Notes: generated by a model not told the origin, from the sequence alone. Shown: positions 33,950-42,953, numbered from the stretch's first letter. The stretch is 64,000 nucleotides of DNA from Myxococcales bacterium (GCA_016191785.1 JACPVJ010000184.1:248001-312000); one strand, 5' to 3'. Program-made: numbers and translations.

Positions 33950-34867
33950 ATGTCGAACTCCGGACACCTCTCTCGGTCGCTCATCCTCGCTTGGCTGACG
34001 CTCGCGTGCTCGGGAGAAGAGTTTGCCTCCGAAGCGCAGGGTAGCGGCGGCGCCGTCTCTGACGCGGGCAGCTCGGGGGGCGCCGCGGGGACCGCCAGCG
34101 GTGGCGCGGCGGGCTCGAGCGGCGCGGCGGGCTCACCCGCGGGCGGCGGTGCCGCGGGCTCACCCGCGGGCGGCGGTGCGGCGGGCGCAGCAGGGGCAGG
34201 GGGCGGCGGTGGCAGCGGCGGAGAGCCGCTCGCGCCGTGCGGACCCTTCCCGGAGAAATCACCGAAATTCTACACGACCCTCGACGGATCCACGGCGATC
34301 CTCAAACCCAGCTCCGGGGTCGGTCCCGGTGCGGGGAACGGCACGTTCACGGCGGGCAAGTGCGCGTCCGCGCTGAGCGTGAAGGACCCGGGCCACTACC
34401 TGCAGTTCCCTGCGCTCGGCAATCTGGACACCGATCGGGGCACCCTCGACTTCTGGATGCTCCCCGATCACTCGCCGAAAGACGGCAAGGCGCACACCTT
34501 CTTGTACGTGGCCGGACGCTTCAACGTCGCGAAGGGCGACACCGGTTCGTTCTCGGTGGGCGTCAACGACACCACCGGCGGTACTCAGGTCACGCACGTG
34601 AAGGTCGACTACGTTCCCTACGTGGCTGGCGCGTGGGTCAGGGTCACGGTCACCTGGGACTTCAGCCGGAAGGACCAGCACGTGCGCGTCTATTTCGATC
34701 AGGTCGAAGTTCCGAAGTACCTGGCCGCCAGCGCCGGCCCCCACACCATGGAGCCGGTCACCGGCGCCGACTCGCTGGCGATTGGCGCGCGAAGCAGCAC
34801 GAGCGCGGAGGTCGCCGGGGCGGTGCTCGACGACGTGAAGCTCTACGACACAGTCGTTTTCCCATGA
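33950..34867 (+). CDS. Lipoprotein with LamG/concanavalin-like domain
   Basis: A 305-residue predicted lipoprotein: signal peptide ending LTLACS (Cys20 as lipidation site), a ~70-residue Gly/Ala/Ser linker with repeats GSPAGGGAA, then a beta-rich domain (~110-305). The GTLDFWMLPDHS, FSVGVNDTTGG, AWVRVTVTWDFSRKDQHVRV and late VLDDVKLYD segments are the LamG/jelly-roll pattern often used for carbohydrate binding. Low-complexity linkers like this are common in Polyangia surface lipoproteins. Seven bases after the HDOD stop. Confidence 0.75.
   Translation: MSNSGHLSRSLILAWLTLACSGEEFASEAQGSGGAVSDAGSSGGAAGTASGGAAGSSGAAGSPAGGGAAGSPAGGGAAGAAGAGGGGGSGGEPLAPCGPFPEKSPKFYTTLDGSTAILKPSSGVGPGAGNGTFTAGKCASALSVKDPGHYLQFPALGNLDTDRGTLDFWMLPDHSPKDGKAHTFLYVAGRFNVAKGDTGSFSVGVNDTTGGTQVTHVKVDYVPYVAGAWVRVTVTWDFSRKDQHVRVYFDQVEVPKYLAASAGPHTMEPVTGADSLAIGARSSTSAEVAGAVLDDVKLYDTVVFP
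34131..34184 (+). repeat. Two tandem 27-bp coding repeats
   Basis: Two adjacent 27-bp units beginning GCTCACCCGCGGGCGGCGGT differ at one base and encode the Gly/Ala linker of the lipoprotein. Confidence 0.85.
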
Positions 34868-34877
34868 CGGAGGACCG

Positions 34878-36233
34878 ATGACCATCCAGGCCCAGCTGCG
34901 AGATTCAGACAACGGCGCTCAGTCCCGCGGGCCGCTCTCGATCGACATGCGGTCGCGCATCGATGGCCGCTATGCGATCAAGCGCTTGCTGGCGAGCGGC
35001 GGAATCGCGGACGTGTACGCTGCAGAGCACTGCTACACCCGCCGCGCCGTGGCGCTCAAGTTGCCCCGAGCCGCCGGTCCTCAGGAAAAGGCCCGCCTGA
35101 TGCGCGAAATGGATGCTCTGGCGCGGGTTCGCGGGCCGGGAATCGTGGAGCTCTGGGACGGCGGCGAGTTCAACGGCGTCCCCTACTTGGTCTTCGAGCT
35201 GCTCGAGGGACGCACGGTCGAGGGCCTGATCACCGCCCGCGGCCGGCTGGGCGTCGGCGAGTCGGTGCGCATCGCCCTCGAGACTGCGCGCGCCCTCGAG
35301 CGCTGCCACGCGGCGGGCGTCGTGCACCGCGACGTGAAGCCAGCCAACCTGTTCGTCACCCCCGGCGCCGAGCCGCAGACTCGGCTGCTCGACTTCGGCA
35401 TCGCAAAGCTCGCGGGCGACGCGGGCGACGTCCACGACCCGGCACTCGGCGGCAAGCTGACCCGCGAGCATGCGCTCCTCGGGACGCCGGAGTACATGGC
35501 GCCGGAGGCGCTGCTCGCCCAGGGCGAGCTCGACGGCCGTGCCGACGTGTACGGCGTCGGGGTGGTGCTGTACGAGTGTCTCACCGGCACGGTTCCGTTC
35601 GAAGGAACCTACGCCGAGGTCCTGCTCAAGATCTCGACCACGACGCCAAAGCCGATCCAAGAGTTGCGACCCGACGTGCCCGCCGACCTGGCGGGGGTGG
35701 TGACCCGGGCGCTGGCGCGTGCTGCCGCCGAGCGCTTTGCCTCGATGACCGAGCTGGTCGCGGCGCTCGAAAGCGCCGTGCCCAAGCTGCCCCGTATCGA
35801 TCTGTTCGGCCGAGTCACCGCGCCCCCGGCGGTCGGAGCCCCGAGCCCGACACGCACCATGGCCGACAGTCCGACCGCGCTGCAGCAAAGCGCGCCGGTC
35901 GACTGGCGATCTCGTCGCAAGCAGCCGCGGGCGCCCTACATCACCCTCGCTCGCCTCACACGGCCCAACGGCGAGCGCGTCGACGGTCGGCTGGAAGAGG
36001 TGTCCGAGGGCGGGCTGCAGTTCGTCGGCGACTCGGCCATCCCGCTGGGCGAGGCGGTGAAGGTGCGATTCGCACTCCCCGCCACTGGACAGATGACCGA
36101 GGTCACGGCCACTGCCCGCTGGAATCGCACGGTTCGCGGCTCGAACGCCACCGGCGTCCAGTTCGACGAGATCTCCGAGGTCGCCCGGCAAGAGATCGGG
36201 AAATACGTGGCCATCGTCTCTCCACCCGACTGA
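34878..36233 (+). CDS. Ser/Thr protein kinase fused to a PilZ domain
   Basis: A 451-residue protein with no membrane segment. Residues ~30-300 are a Hanks-type kinase: glycine loop LLASGGIADVYAAEH, catalytic Lys in AVALKLPRA, HRDVKPAN with Asp152, LLDFGIAKL and GTPEYMAPEAL. Residues ~345-450 are PilZ-like: RRKQPRAPYITLARLTRPNG gives the RxxxR motif and LEEVSEGGLQFVGDS gives the second motif with Glu in place of Asp/Asn, ending RGSNATGVQFDEISEVARQE. c-di-GMP binding to PilZ would give second-messenger control of phosphorylation. It lies between cyclase and phosphodiesterase genes. Confidence 0.9.
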   Translation: MTIQAQLRDSDNGAQSRGPLSIDMRSRIDGRYAIKRLLASGGIADVYAAEHCYTRRAVALKLPRAAGPQEKARLMREMDALARVRGPGIVELWDGGEFNGVPYLVFELLEGRTVEGLITARGRLGVGESVRIALETARALERCHAAGVVHRDVKPANLFVTPGAEPQTRLLDFGIAKLAGDAGDVHDPALGGKLTREHALLGTPEYMAPEALLAQGELDGRADVYGVGVVLYECLTGTVPFEGTYAEVLLKISTTTPKPIQELRPDVPADLAGVVTRALARAAAERFASMTELVAALESAVPKLPRIDLFGRVTAPPAVGAPSPTRTMADSPTALQQSAPVDWRSRRKQPRAPYITLARLTRPNGERVDGRLEEVSEGGLQFVGDSAIPLGEAVKVRFALPATGQMTEVTATARWNRTVRGSNATGVQFDEISEVARQEIGKYVAIVSPPD

Positions 36234-36261
36234 GCTTCAGGGATCTGCTCGACGACCGTCC

Positions 36262-37503
36262 ATGGTCGTCATGAGCGTGCGAGCCGAGCTAGTCCCATCC
36301 ATCGAGCCCGCCAGCGGGGCCCCTTCGTCAGCGCGAGACTCCGGCGAAGTGGCTCGCGCCACCCCGGCGACCGTGCTCTTGGTCGACGACGACGAGCTCC
36401 TGGTCAAGTCCCTGGCCCGCGTCCTGAAGTCCAAGGGCTTCTCGGTCAAGACCGCGACCAATGGCGAGGCGGCGACCCGCTGCATCGCCGAAGAGCGGTT
36501 CGACGTCGTGCTGAGCGACATCTCGATGCCGGGGATGACCGGCATCCAGCTCTTGCGGCAGCTGCGGCAGACGGACCTCTTGGTGCCGTTCGTCCTGATG
36601 ACCGGGGATCCGGCGGTCTCGACCGCCATCGAGGCCATGCAGTTCGGTGCGTTTCGCTACCTGACCAAGCCCGTGGCCCACGACTCCCTGGTCGAGGTGA
36701 TCGAGAGCGCAGCCCACTGCCACCGCATGGCCCGGGTGAAGGCCCGGGCTGCCGAGATCCTCGGGGTGAACGCCGGCCCCGGCGATCGAGCTGGTCTCGA
36801 GGCCAGCTTCCGTCGTGCGCTGGACACGCTCTGGATCGCCTACCACCCCATCGTCAACCCGCGGACCCGGACGGTGTTCGGACACGAGGCGCTGCTCCGC
36901 AGCCGGGAACAGAGCCTGCCCCACCCCGGGGCGGTGCTGGACGCGGCCGAGCGCCTGGACGCCCTCGACGTGCTGGGCCGAGCGATTCGCGCGCGGGCCG
37001 CCGAGCCGGTGGCGGACTCCAGCGAATGCGGGCTCTTGTTCGTCAACCTCCACGTGCGGGACTTGATGGACCCGACGCTCACCTCGGACGACGCCCCGCT
37101 GTCTCGCATCGCCGACCGCGTGGTGCTCGAGATCACCGAGCGGGCGGCGCTCGACGAGGTCGGCGATGTGCGCGCCAAGATCTCTCGCCTGCGCGAGATG
37201 GGCTACCGCATCGCCGTCGACGACCTGGGAGCAGGCTACGCCGGGTTGACCTCGTTCGCCCAGCTCGAGCCCGAGGTGGTGAAGCTCGACATGAGCTTGA
37301 TCCGCGGCATCGACCAGAGCCCGACCAAGCAGAAGGTGGTGCGCAGCATGACCTCGCTCAGCCGCGACATGGGCATGCTGGTGGTCGCCGAGGGCGTCGA
37401 GACGGTCCGCGAGTGCGAGACACTCCTCGAGATCGGGTGCGATCTCTTGCAAGGCTTCTTGTTCGCACGGCCGTCGCCGCCGTTCCCGGCGATCGGCTGG
37501 TAG
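36262..37503 (+). CDS. Receiver-EAL phosphodiesterase
   Basis: A 413-residue response regulator. Receiver at ~37-160: LLVDDDELLVKSLARVLKSK, phospho-Asp in VVLSDISMPGMTG, and YLTKPVAH. EAL domain from ~180: FGHEALLRS with Glu209, FVNLHVRDL, LEITERAAL, VDDLGAGYAGLTSFAQLEPE, VKLDMSLIRGID and VAEGVET. All main metal and catalytic residues appear present, so c-di-GMP breakdown controlled by phosphorylation is likely. The start may be ATG 36262 or 36271; neither has a clear ribosome site. Confidence 0.92.
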   Translation: MVVMSVRAELVPSIEPASGAPSSARDSGEVARATPATVLLVDDDELLVKSLARVLKSKGFSVKTATNGEAATRCIAEERFDVVLSDISMPGMTGIQLLRQLRQTDLLVPFVLMTGDPAVSTAIEAMQFGAFRYLTKPVAHDSLVEVIESAAHCHRMARVKARAAEILGVNAGPGDRAGLEASFRRALDTLWIAYHPIVNPRTRTVFGHEALLRSREQSLPHPGAVLDAAERLDALDVLGRAIRARAAEPVADSSECGLLFVNLHVRDLMDPTLTSDDAPLSRIADRVVLEITERAALDEVGDVRAKISRLREMGYRIAVDDLGAGYAGLTSFAQLEPEVVKLDMSLIRGIDQSPTKQKVVRSMTSLSRDMGMLVVAEGVETVRECETLLEIGCDLLQGFLFARPSPPFPAIGW

Positions 37504-37561
37504 GCGCGTTCAAGGATCCCCGGCCGGATCCGTTCGAAGGCATCGCAACCAGGAGACAGCG

Positions 37562-37981
37562 ATGAGCAAGACCAAGATGTTTCGCGACCAGCACGACGAC
37601 CTGCTCAAGGCCGCGGCCAAGCTCAAGGCAGAGCTGAACGCGGACAAGATCGGCAAGGACGCCGTGCCCGCGAAGAGCGCGCTGTCGCAGCTGCTCGGCA
37701 AGTTGAGTGTGCACCTGGCGATGGAAGACAAGTCACTCTACCCGCAGCTTCTCAAGCACTCCGACCAGAAGGTCAAGACGACTGCGAGCCGTTTCGTCAG
37801 CGAGATGGGCGCCATTGGGAAGGTGCTCGCGGACTACCAGAAGGCCTGGCCGTCGGACGTCGCGCTGAAGCAGAACCCCCGCGGCTTCGTCCAGCAGACG
37901 ACCACGATCCTCGATGCGCTCGCCAAGCGGATCGAAAAAGAGAACGGCGAACTCTACAAGATGGTCGACACCTTGGCCTGA
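37562..37981 (+). CDS. Hemerythrin-like four-helix protein with reduced ligand set
   Basis: A 139-residue helical protein. The first half resembles HHE/hemerythrin: KMFRDQHDDLLKAAAKLKAE, then VHLAMEDKSLYPQLLKHS. The second half, where HxxxE ligands should recur, reads LAKRIEKENGELYKMVDTLA with Arg at the His position. Only three His (about residues 11, 51 and 66) are present in total, so a full di-iron site is doubtful. It may be a scaffold, mononuclear metal or regulatory variant. Good GGAGA ribosome site. Confidence 0.75.
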   Translation: MSKTKMFRDQHDDLLKAAAKLKAELNADKIGKDAVPAKSALSQLLGKLSVHLAMEDKSLYPQLLKHSDQKVKTTASRFVSEMGAIGKVLADYQKAWPSDVALKQNPRGFVQQTTTILDALAKRIEKENGELYKMVDTLA

Positions 37982-38005
37982 GCCCGCGCGTCCGGTCAAC
38001 CGGCT

Positions 38006-38038
38006 CGCCCCTGCCCGTCCGCGCGTCGGGCGGGGGCG
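38006..38038 (+). terminator. 12-bp hairpin after the hemerythrin-like gene
   Basis: CGCCCCTGCCCG pairs with CGGGCGGGGGCG through 12 pairs (one G-U) with a 9-base loop, 24 bases after the stop codon and followed by only two T. It is the strongest structure in the 255-bp gap before the next gene; nothing else was recognised in that gap. Confidence 0.5.
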
Positions 38039-38236
38039 TTGCGCCGTCTGCAGCGACGCGCACGGTCGCCGAGTTGCCCCGTGGCCGCGCAGGCGTTGGG
38101 CCCGCAGCGTCGACAGCGCCGTCCGCGCTCGAGTGCTCGGCTGCCGCCGCTGCAACGAGCGAGCCCCGCCTTGCGCACCGCTCTGCCGAGCTGGCGCCCT
38201 TCTCAAGCTGGTCCGCGGCGGGCCGTTGAGGTGAGC

Positions 38237-38893
38237 ATGAGGGTACTGGTGGTGGACGACGAGCTCACGAGTCGCAAGGCGCTTGCTGCCATCGTCGCGC
38301 AGTTGGGGCACGCGGTCGTGGTGGCGCACGACGGCCGTGCGGCGTGGGAGCAGCACTGCCGCTCTCCGTTTCCCGTGGTGTTGACGGACTGGATGATGCC
38401 GGAGATGTCCGGGTTGGAGTTGACCCAACGCGTCCGGTCGGCAGCGCTCGAGGGCACGACCAAGCCCGCCGAAGGCTACACATTCGTCCTGGTAGTGACC
38501 GCGCTGTCCGAGCGAGAGCGTGCCCTCGAGGCATTCGAAGCAGGCGTCGACGAGTTGGTCACGAAGCCCATCGACGCCGAGCGGATCCGGGCGGGCGTGG
38601 GAGTTGCTGCTCGTATCGCCGGCGGGCTTGCATCGGCGAAAGAGGCGGGCATCCGAAGATCCGTGGGGGACTTGCAGGCAGCGGTCGGAGCGAATGACCC
38701 GCGACTGCTCGAGAGCCTCGACGCGCTCGTCGCTCTCTACCGTTCTCAAGATGCCCATGCGAAGGCGCGCGCTTTCCTGCGCCGCGAGGTCGCTATCGTT
38801 CGGCACGCCTTCGGCCCACACCACCCACGGCTGAAGAGCCTCTTGGCGCAGCTCGGTGAACTCACGGCGCTGGGGAGTGCGAACCCATCCTGA
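38237..38893 (+). CDS. Response regulator with helical C-terminal domain
   Basis: A 218-residue protein. Receiver ~1-120: MRVLVVDDELTSRKALAAIV, phospho-Asp in VVLTDWMMPEMSGLEL, and LVTKPIDAERI. The C-terminal ~90 residues are helical, with the TPR-like segment LVALYRSQDAHAKARAFLRR followed by EVAIVRHAFGPHHPRLKSLL. No DNA-binding or enzyme domain is seen, so output is probably protein-protein contact. It is 16 bases upstream of a hybrid kinase on the same strand and is a likely partner. ATG 38237 follows GAGG. Confidence 0.85.
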   Translation: MRVLVVDDELTSRKALAAIVAQLGHAVVVAHDGRAAWEQHCRSPFPVVLTDWMMPEMSGLELTQRVRSAALEGTTKPAEGYTFVLVVTALSERERALEAFEAGVDELVTKPIDAERIRAGVGVAARIAGGLASAKEAGIRRSVGDLQAAVGANDPRLLESLDALVALYRSQDAHAKARAFLRREVAIVRHAFGPHHPRLKSLLAQLGELTALGSANPS

Positions 38894-38909
38894 ACCAGGC
38901 GGAGGGGTG

Positions 38910-41471
38910 ATGAGACTCGATCGGCCTCGCTTCGAGGATGCGCTGCGACTTGGCGTGAGCGTCCGCCGAGCTTGTGCGAGCGCGCAGAGCTTCGAAGACG
39001 TCGCGGAGAGACTGGCCGACTCGTTGCACCGTGGCCTCGTGCGGGACGACGGTGGTGAGCCGGCCACGGCGCTGGTGCATCTCTACGCGACCAAGCGGAG
39101 CGCGGTGGATGACTCGGCGCTCGTGCTAGCTGGCTGCGCGGGCCTCGAGCACGGGCTCCGCAGCCCGGTGACCACGGAGCGGCGTGTGCTCGCGCTCGGA
39201 CGTCTGCCTAGCCTTCTGGAGGCGGCGCTGCCCGGTGGCTCGGATGCGGACGACACGCGAGACTGCTCGGGTGGGCTGCACCTGCACGTGATCAGGAATT
39301 GTCGCGAGGCGACCTTGATCGAGGACCAAGCGTTCGTCGACGCAGCTGAGGTGCGGTCGGTCGTGACTATGGTCTTCGATCTCCCGCCCGACGATCGCGC
39401 GGTGCTCCTCTTGTATGCCCGGGTCGACGTGAGCCCCAGCCCATCCAGACAGCTTCGGCTTCTGGCGCTCGAGATCTGGCGCGCCCTCTTGCGCGTGTGC
39501 GGTCATTGGCGCTCTGGCGGGGCATCTCTCGACCCCTCGAGCGGCGGCTCGCTGGCTGTCACTTGTCGCCTTCGAAGCCAAGTTGCGGCTCTCCGCGACC
39601 TGTTGCGACTGCACTACGAGCACGTGGACGAGAGCGCCGCCGCGGTAGCCCACCAGCGTGCCTTGGCCGACGCTGGGGACCGGCGGATCAGCGCCGTCCT
39701 GCAGGCGCTGCCAGATCCCATCTTCTCGTTCCGCTCTGACGGAAGCTCGTTCGCATTGGGCCACGCACCCGGCGCGGCTCCAGCGACTGGCGGCCTCCCG
39801 GACGAGCTGAAGGTTCTTGCTCGAGCTGCGATCTCCACTGGGCAGTCGCAACGTCTCATCGTCGACGATGGCGCTGCTCGCCGCGAATTCCGAGTCGTCC
39901 GAGTAGACCAGGACGAAGCGATTTGTCTTGCGCGGGACATCTCGGAGATCGCGCGGGCAGAGTGTGAGGCCGCCGAGGCACGCAGCAAGGCCGAGTTCAT
40001 GGCGACGATGAGCCATGAGATCAGGACGCCGCTCAACGGCGTCATCGGCTTGCTCGAGCTGTTGAAGCACACGCCTTTGGTCGGCGAGCAAGTCGAGTTC
40101 GTCTCCACGGCTGAGAGAGCCGCACACCATCTGCTGGATCTGGTCAGCAACCTGTTGGACCTCTCTCGAGTCGAGAGCGGGGCAGCGGAGCTCGAGGCGG
40201 CGCCCGTCGCCGTCCGGGGACTGCTGGAAGAGACCCTCTTGCTGAACGACGTCCGCGCGCGAGGCAAGGGCCTCGCCCTCGAGTGCAGCGTGGGTGAGGG
40301 CGTGCCGCCCCACGTGCTCGGGGACGCGCTGCGCCTCCGCCAGGTGCTTCTGAACCTGGTCAGCAACGCCATCAAGTTCTCTTCCGCGGGAACGATTCGC
40401 GTCGCGGTTTCGGTGGCAGCTCCGCAGGTCTTGAGATTTGCCGTCTCCGATCAGGGAGTGGGTGTCCCGGCGCATGCGCGCCAGCGCGTCTTCGAGGCGT
40501 TCCGCCAGGCTGACGACGCAACTTCGCGAAAGTACGGCGGCTCTGGCTTGGGGCTCGCGCTGTGCACGAGGTACGTCGCAATGATGGGGGGCTCGATGGA
40601 GCTCGAGTCCGACGACGGGCGCGGGTCGACGTTCTCTTTCACGGCCGTGCTGCCACCGGTCGAGGAAGGCGCGGTGGTACCGGAGGTGGTTCGCCCGGAA
40701 TCGGTAGCGCCCTTGCCGTTGAGCGTGCTGGTCGCGGAAGACGATGCAACCAATCGGTTGGTCATCACCCGTGTCTTGCAGAACCTCGGTCATGCGGTCC
40801 ATGTCGTGGAGGACGGTCGCGCTGCGGTCGAGGCGGCGCGGCTAGGGGTTCACGATCTGATCTTGATGGACCTCGAGATGCCCGTGCTCGACGGACTCGG
40901 AGCGACCCGGCAGATCATTGCGCACGGCGGGCTCGAAGCTCCGCGGGTGGTAGCGCTCACGGCCCATGTCACGCCGGAGCACCGTGCGCGTTGTCGCGAG
41001 GCGGGAGTGGCCGACTTTCTCGCGAAGCCGATCGACGTGCGGAAGCTCGAGCCTCTGCTGGCTTCGGTCGGGCGCTCGAAGGCCCGCGCCCGACTGGTGC
41101 ACCCGGACGCTTCTGCCGGTGAGGGTCGTGAACCCCTCCTCGACCGCGACGAGTCGGTCAAGCGGCTGGGCGGCGACGAGTCGCTGTGGGCCGAGCTGGT
41201 CGAAGCCATGCGAAGCGAGATGCCTACGCTGCTGGCCGACCTCGGCGGAGCCCTGGACGCGCGCCGGTTGGACGCCGCGTGTCGCACTGCGCATTCGATG
41301 AGAGGAGCCCTCCTCAACATTGGCGCGCGCAGCTCGGCGGCCGAAGCCGCCCGCGTCGAGCGCTTTGCGGCGGGTCGGCGCTGGGACCTCGCTCGCACAT
41401 CGGCTACGCGGCTCGAGCTCGAGCTCAGCAGGTTGGCGGCGGAGCTTCGGCGTGCGTCCGCCGCCAGCTGA
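38910..41471 (+). CDS. Hybrid histidine kinase with receiver and Hpt domains
   Basis: An 853-residue soluble kinase. Residues 1-~270 resemble a divergent GAF-like sensor. A PAS-like region follows (~275-350, ISAVLQALPDPIFSFRSDGS). Then come HisKA with His369 in MSHEIRTPLNGVIGLLELLK, the ATPase domain (VLLNLVSNAIKFSSAGTIRV, SGLGLALCTRYVAMMGGSM), a receiver with Asp654 in LILMDLEMPVLDG, and an Hpt domain with His795 in CRTAHSMRGALLNIGARSS. This is the BarA/TorS type multistep phosphorelay order. No membrane segment, so the signal is cytoplasmic. GGAGG immediately before the ATG. Confidence 0.92.
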   Translation: MRLDRPRFEDALRLGVSVRRACASAQSFEDVAERLADSLHRGLVRDDGGEPATALVHLYATKRSAVDDSALVLAGCAGLEHGLRSPVTTERRVLALGRLPSLLEAALPGGSDADDTRDCSGGLHLHVIRNCREATLIEDQAFVDAAEVRSVVTMVFDLPPDDRAVLLLYARVDVSPSPSRQLRLLALEIWRALLRVCGHWRSGGASLDPSSGGSLAVTCRLRSQVAALRDLLRLHYEHVDESAAAVAHQRALADAGDRRISAVLQALPDPIFSFRSDGSSFALGHAPGAAPATGGLPDELKVLARAAISTGQSQRLIVDDGAARREFRVVRVDQDEAICLARDISEIARAECEAAEARSKAEFMATMSHEIRTPLNGVIGLLELLKHTPLVGEQVEFVSTAERAAHHLLDLVSNLLDLSRVESGAAELEAAPVAVRGLLEETLLLNDVRARGKGLALECSVGEGVPPHVLGDALRLRQVLLNLVSNAIKFSSAGTIRVAVSVAAPQVLRFAVSDQGVGVPAHARQRVFEAFRQADDATSRKYGGSGLGLALCTRYVAMMGGSMELESDDGRGSTFSFTAVLPPVEEGAVVPEVVRPESVAPLPLSVLVAEDDATNRLVITRVLQNLGHAVHVVEDGRAAVEAARLGVHDLILMDLEMPVLDGLGATRQIIAHGGLEAPRVVALTAHVTPEHRARCREAGVADFLAKPIDVRKLEPLLASVGRSKARARLVHPDASAGEGREPLLDRDESVKRLGGDESLWAELVEAMRSEMPTLLADLGGALDARRLDAACRTAHSMRGALLNIGARSSAAEAARVERFAAGRRWDLARTSATRLELELSRLAAELRRASAAS

Positions 41472-41498
41472 CCGAACACGGTACCAGCGGCGCCCGCC

Positions 41499-41963
41499 TC
41501 ACGCGGAAAGCAGCGCCAGCTTCCCCGCGCCGTACCCCGGGACGTCCACCGTGAAGTCGACCCGGGCCGCGGGCTTCTTCATGATGGCTTGAGCTTCGGG
41601 CGACGCGGCGCTCGGCGCGACGACGGCGACCAGCTTGACGTGCTTGCCGGTCGCGACATTGACCACACCTGCCAGGATGTTGACGATCTCCTCGAAGTTC
41701 TCCCGCAGGCTGTCTTCCAGCCGCTTCCGCTGGACGTTCTCCAAGGCGACGGCGGCGGGGATCATGGCGAGCGCGGCACCCACATGGGCGCTGAATGGAA
41801 GATCCACGGCGGCCACGACCTGGGGAGCGCCGGCGTCGTCGGCGTAGACCGCGACGTACGCCGCGGTCGCTACGGCGAGCGCGGGACTGGGTTTTGCGGT
41901 GACCTGCTTGGCGAGCAGGTCTCTCAGGTTGCGAGCGACGGCATCGGCGTTCGGCAGTGGCAT
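41499..41963 (-). CDS. CheX-like protein in the chemotaxis cluster
   Basis: A 154-residue protein. The central part (VDLPFSAHVGAALAMIPAAV, then LRENFEEIVNILAGVVN) carries an E-x2-N motif, ExxN being the signature of the CheC/CheX/FliY phosphatase fold. The rest does not match known CheX closely, and the N-terminal part differs. It is third in a minus-strand run after cheX and cheY. A role in CheY-P turnover is plausible; a structural role is the alternative. Confidence 0.5.
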   Translation of the reverse strand: MPLPNADAVARNLRDLLAKQVTAKPSPALAVATAAYVAVYADDAGAPQVVAAVDLPFSAHVGAALAMIPAAVALENVQRKRLEDSLRENFEEIVNILAGVVNVATGKHVKLVAVVAPSAASPEAQAIMKKPAARVDFTVDVPGYGAGKLALLSA

Positions 41964-42003
41964 TCGACGTTTCCAACCGCGTCGGCGCGGATGCCGGCGC
42001 GCG

Positions 42004-42366
42004 TCAACCCAGGACCGGCTTCAGCGCTGCCTGGAATGACTCGACAGTAAACGGCTTGGCGATCAGGAACAAGGCTCCCTCTTGCCTGGCGCGCTCGCGC
42101 ATCTCGGTGGTGCCCTCCGAGGTGACGAAGCCGAACTTCACCTTCGGTCCGTCAGCGGTCAGCTTCGCCAATAGCTCGATCCCAGTCATTTCAGGCATGT
42201 TCCAGTCCGAGAGCACGAGATCCACCCCCGCGGTCTGCAGCAGGTCCAGAGCCTCTTTTCCGTTGGTGGCTTCGGCGACCTCCGCGCTGCCGTACCCCGC
42301 TTGCCTGAGTGTCTTGCGGACGATCATGCGCATGGCCTTGCTGTCGTCCACGATGAGAAGTTTCAT
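42004..42366 (-). CDS. cheY: CheY-type single-domain response regulator
   Basis: A 120-residue receiver only: MKLLIVDDSKAMRMIVRKTL, phospho-Asp in LVLSDWNMPEMTGIELLAKL, conserved Thr/Ser in FVTSEG and Lys in LIAKPFTVES. CheY-P would bind the motor switch. Start overlaps the cheX stop as ATGA, so CheY and its likely phosphatase are made together. Confidence 0.88.
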   Translation of the reverse strand: MKLLIVDDSKAMRMIVRKTLRQAGYGSAEVAEATNGKEALDLLQTAGVDLVLSDWNMPEMTGIELLAKLTADGPKVKFGFVTSEGTTEMRERARQEGALFLIAKPFTVESFQAALKPVLG

Positions 42367-42839
42367 TCGGGATGCTCCCTCGACTCGGTGGTTGTCGCTG
42401 CGCGCTGCAGCACTTGGACTCGCATTCGTTCCCCACCCCACTCGAAGGACTGGTTGACTAAAAGCTTGCACCCCGGCAGGACCAAGCCACTTTCGCGGAT
42501 GGTGACCGCCGGCAGCGATAGCTTCGAGGGTCCCGGCATCAAACCCTTGATGTTGCCGCCGATCATGTTGGCCAGCTCACCGATGGCGTCCGCCAACTCA
42601 TCCGTAGAAACCACGTCCGGCTCCACCTGAAACATGGCACCGGTGAGCTGACGCGCGAGCGAGCTGGAGCAGCCAACGGCGACGGCGCCGTCCCAGCCCC
42701 CGCTGACGGTCACGCACCCGGTCACCAGGGAGTCATCCGCCGCCCCAGGCTCGACGACAGTCAGAGAACCATCTGCTCCGAGCAAGGAGCGCCACACCTG
42801 GTTGGTGACTGTCTGTACGGCTTGCGCGTCAACGCTCAT
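42363..42839 (-). CDS. cheX: CheX, CheY-P phosphatase
   Basis: A 158-residue protein of the CheX fold: GWDGAVAVGCSSSLARQLTG, then DELADAIGELANMIGGNIKG with the catalytic ExxN motif, then LSLPAVTIRESG. CheX dimers dephosphorylate CheY-P. First gene of a minus-strand run, divergent from cheA across 114 bp in which no sigma-54 site was seen. Confidence 0.88.
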   Translation of the reverse strand: MSVDAQAVQTVTNQVWRSLLGADGSLTVVEPGAADDSLVTGCVTVSGGWDGAVAVGCSSSLARQLTGAMFQVEPDVVSTDELADAIGELANMIGGNIKGLMPGPSKLSLPAVTIRESGLVLPGCKLLVNQSFEWGGERMRVQVLQRAATTTESREHPE

Positions 42840-42953
42840 CTTTGCGTATCAACGGCTCCACGGAGCAGGACTTGAGGGGCGAGCTAGGCCCATCGGGCGG
42901 CGCCTCGGGGAAGCTCAGGTAATCGCCGGACCTGCCGTTTCGGTAGTCCGAGC

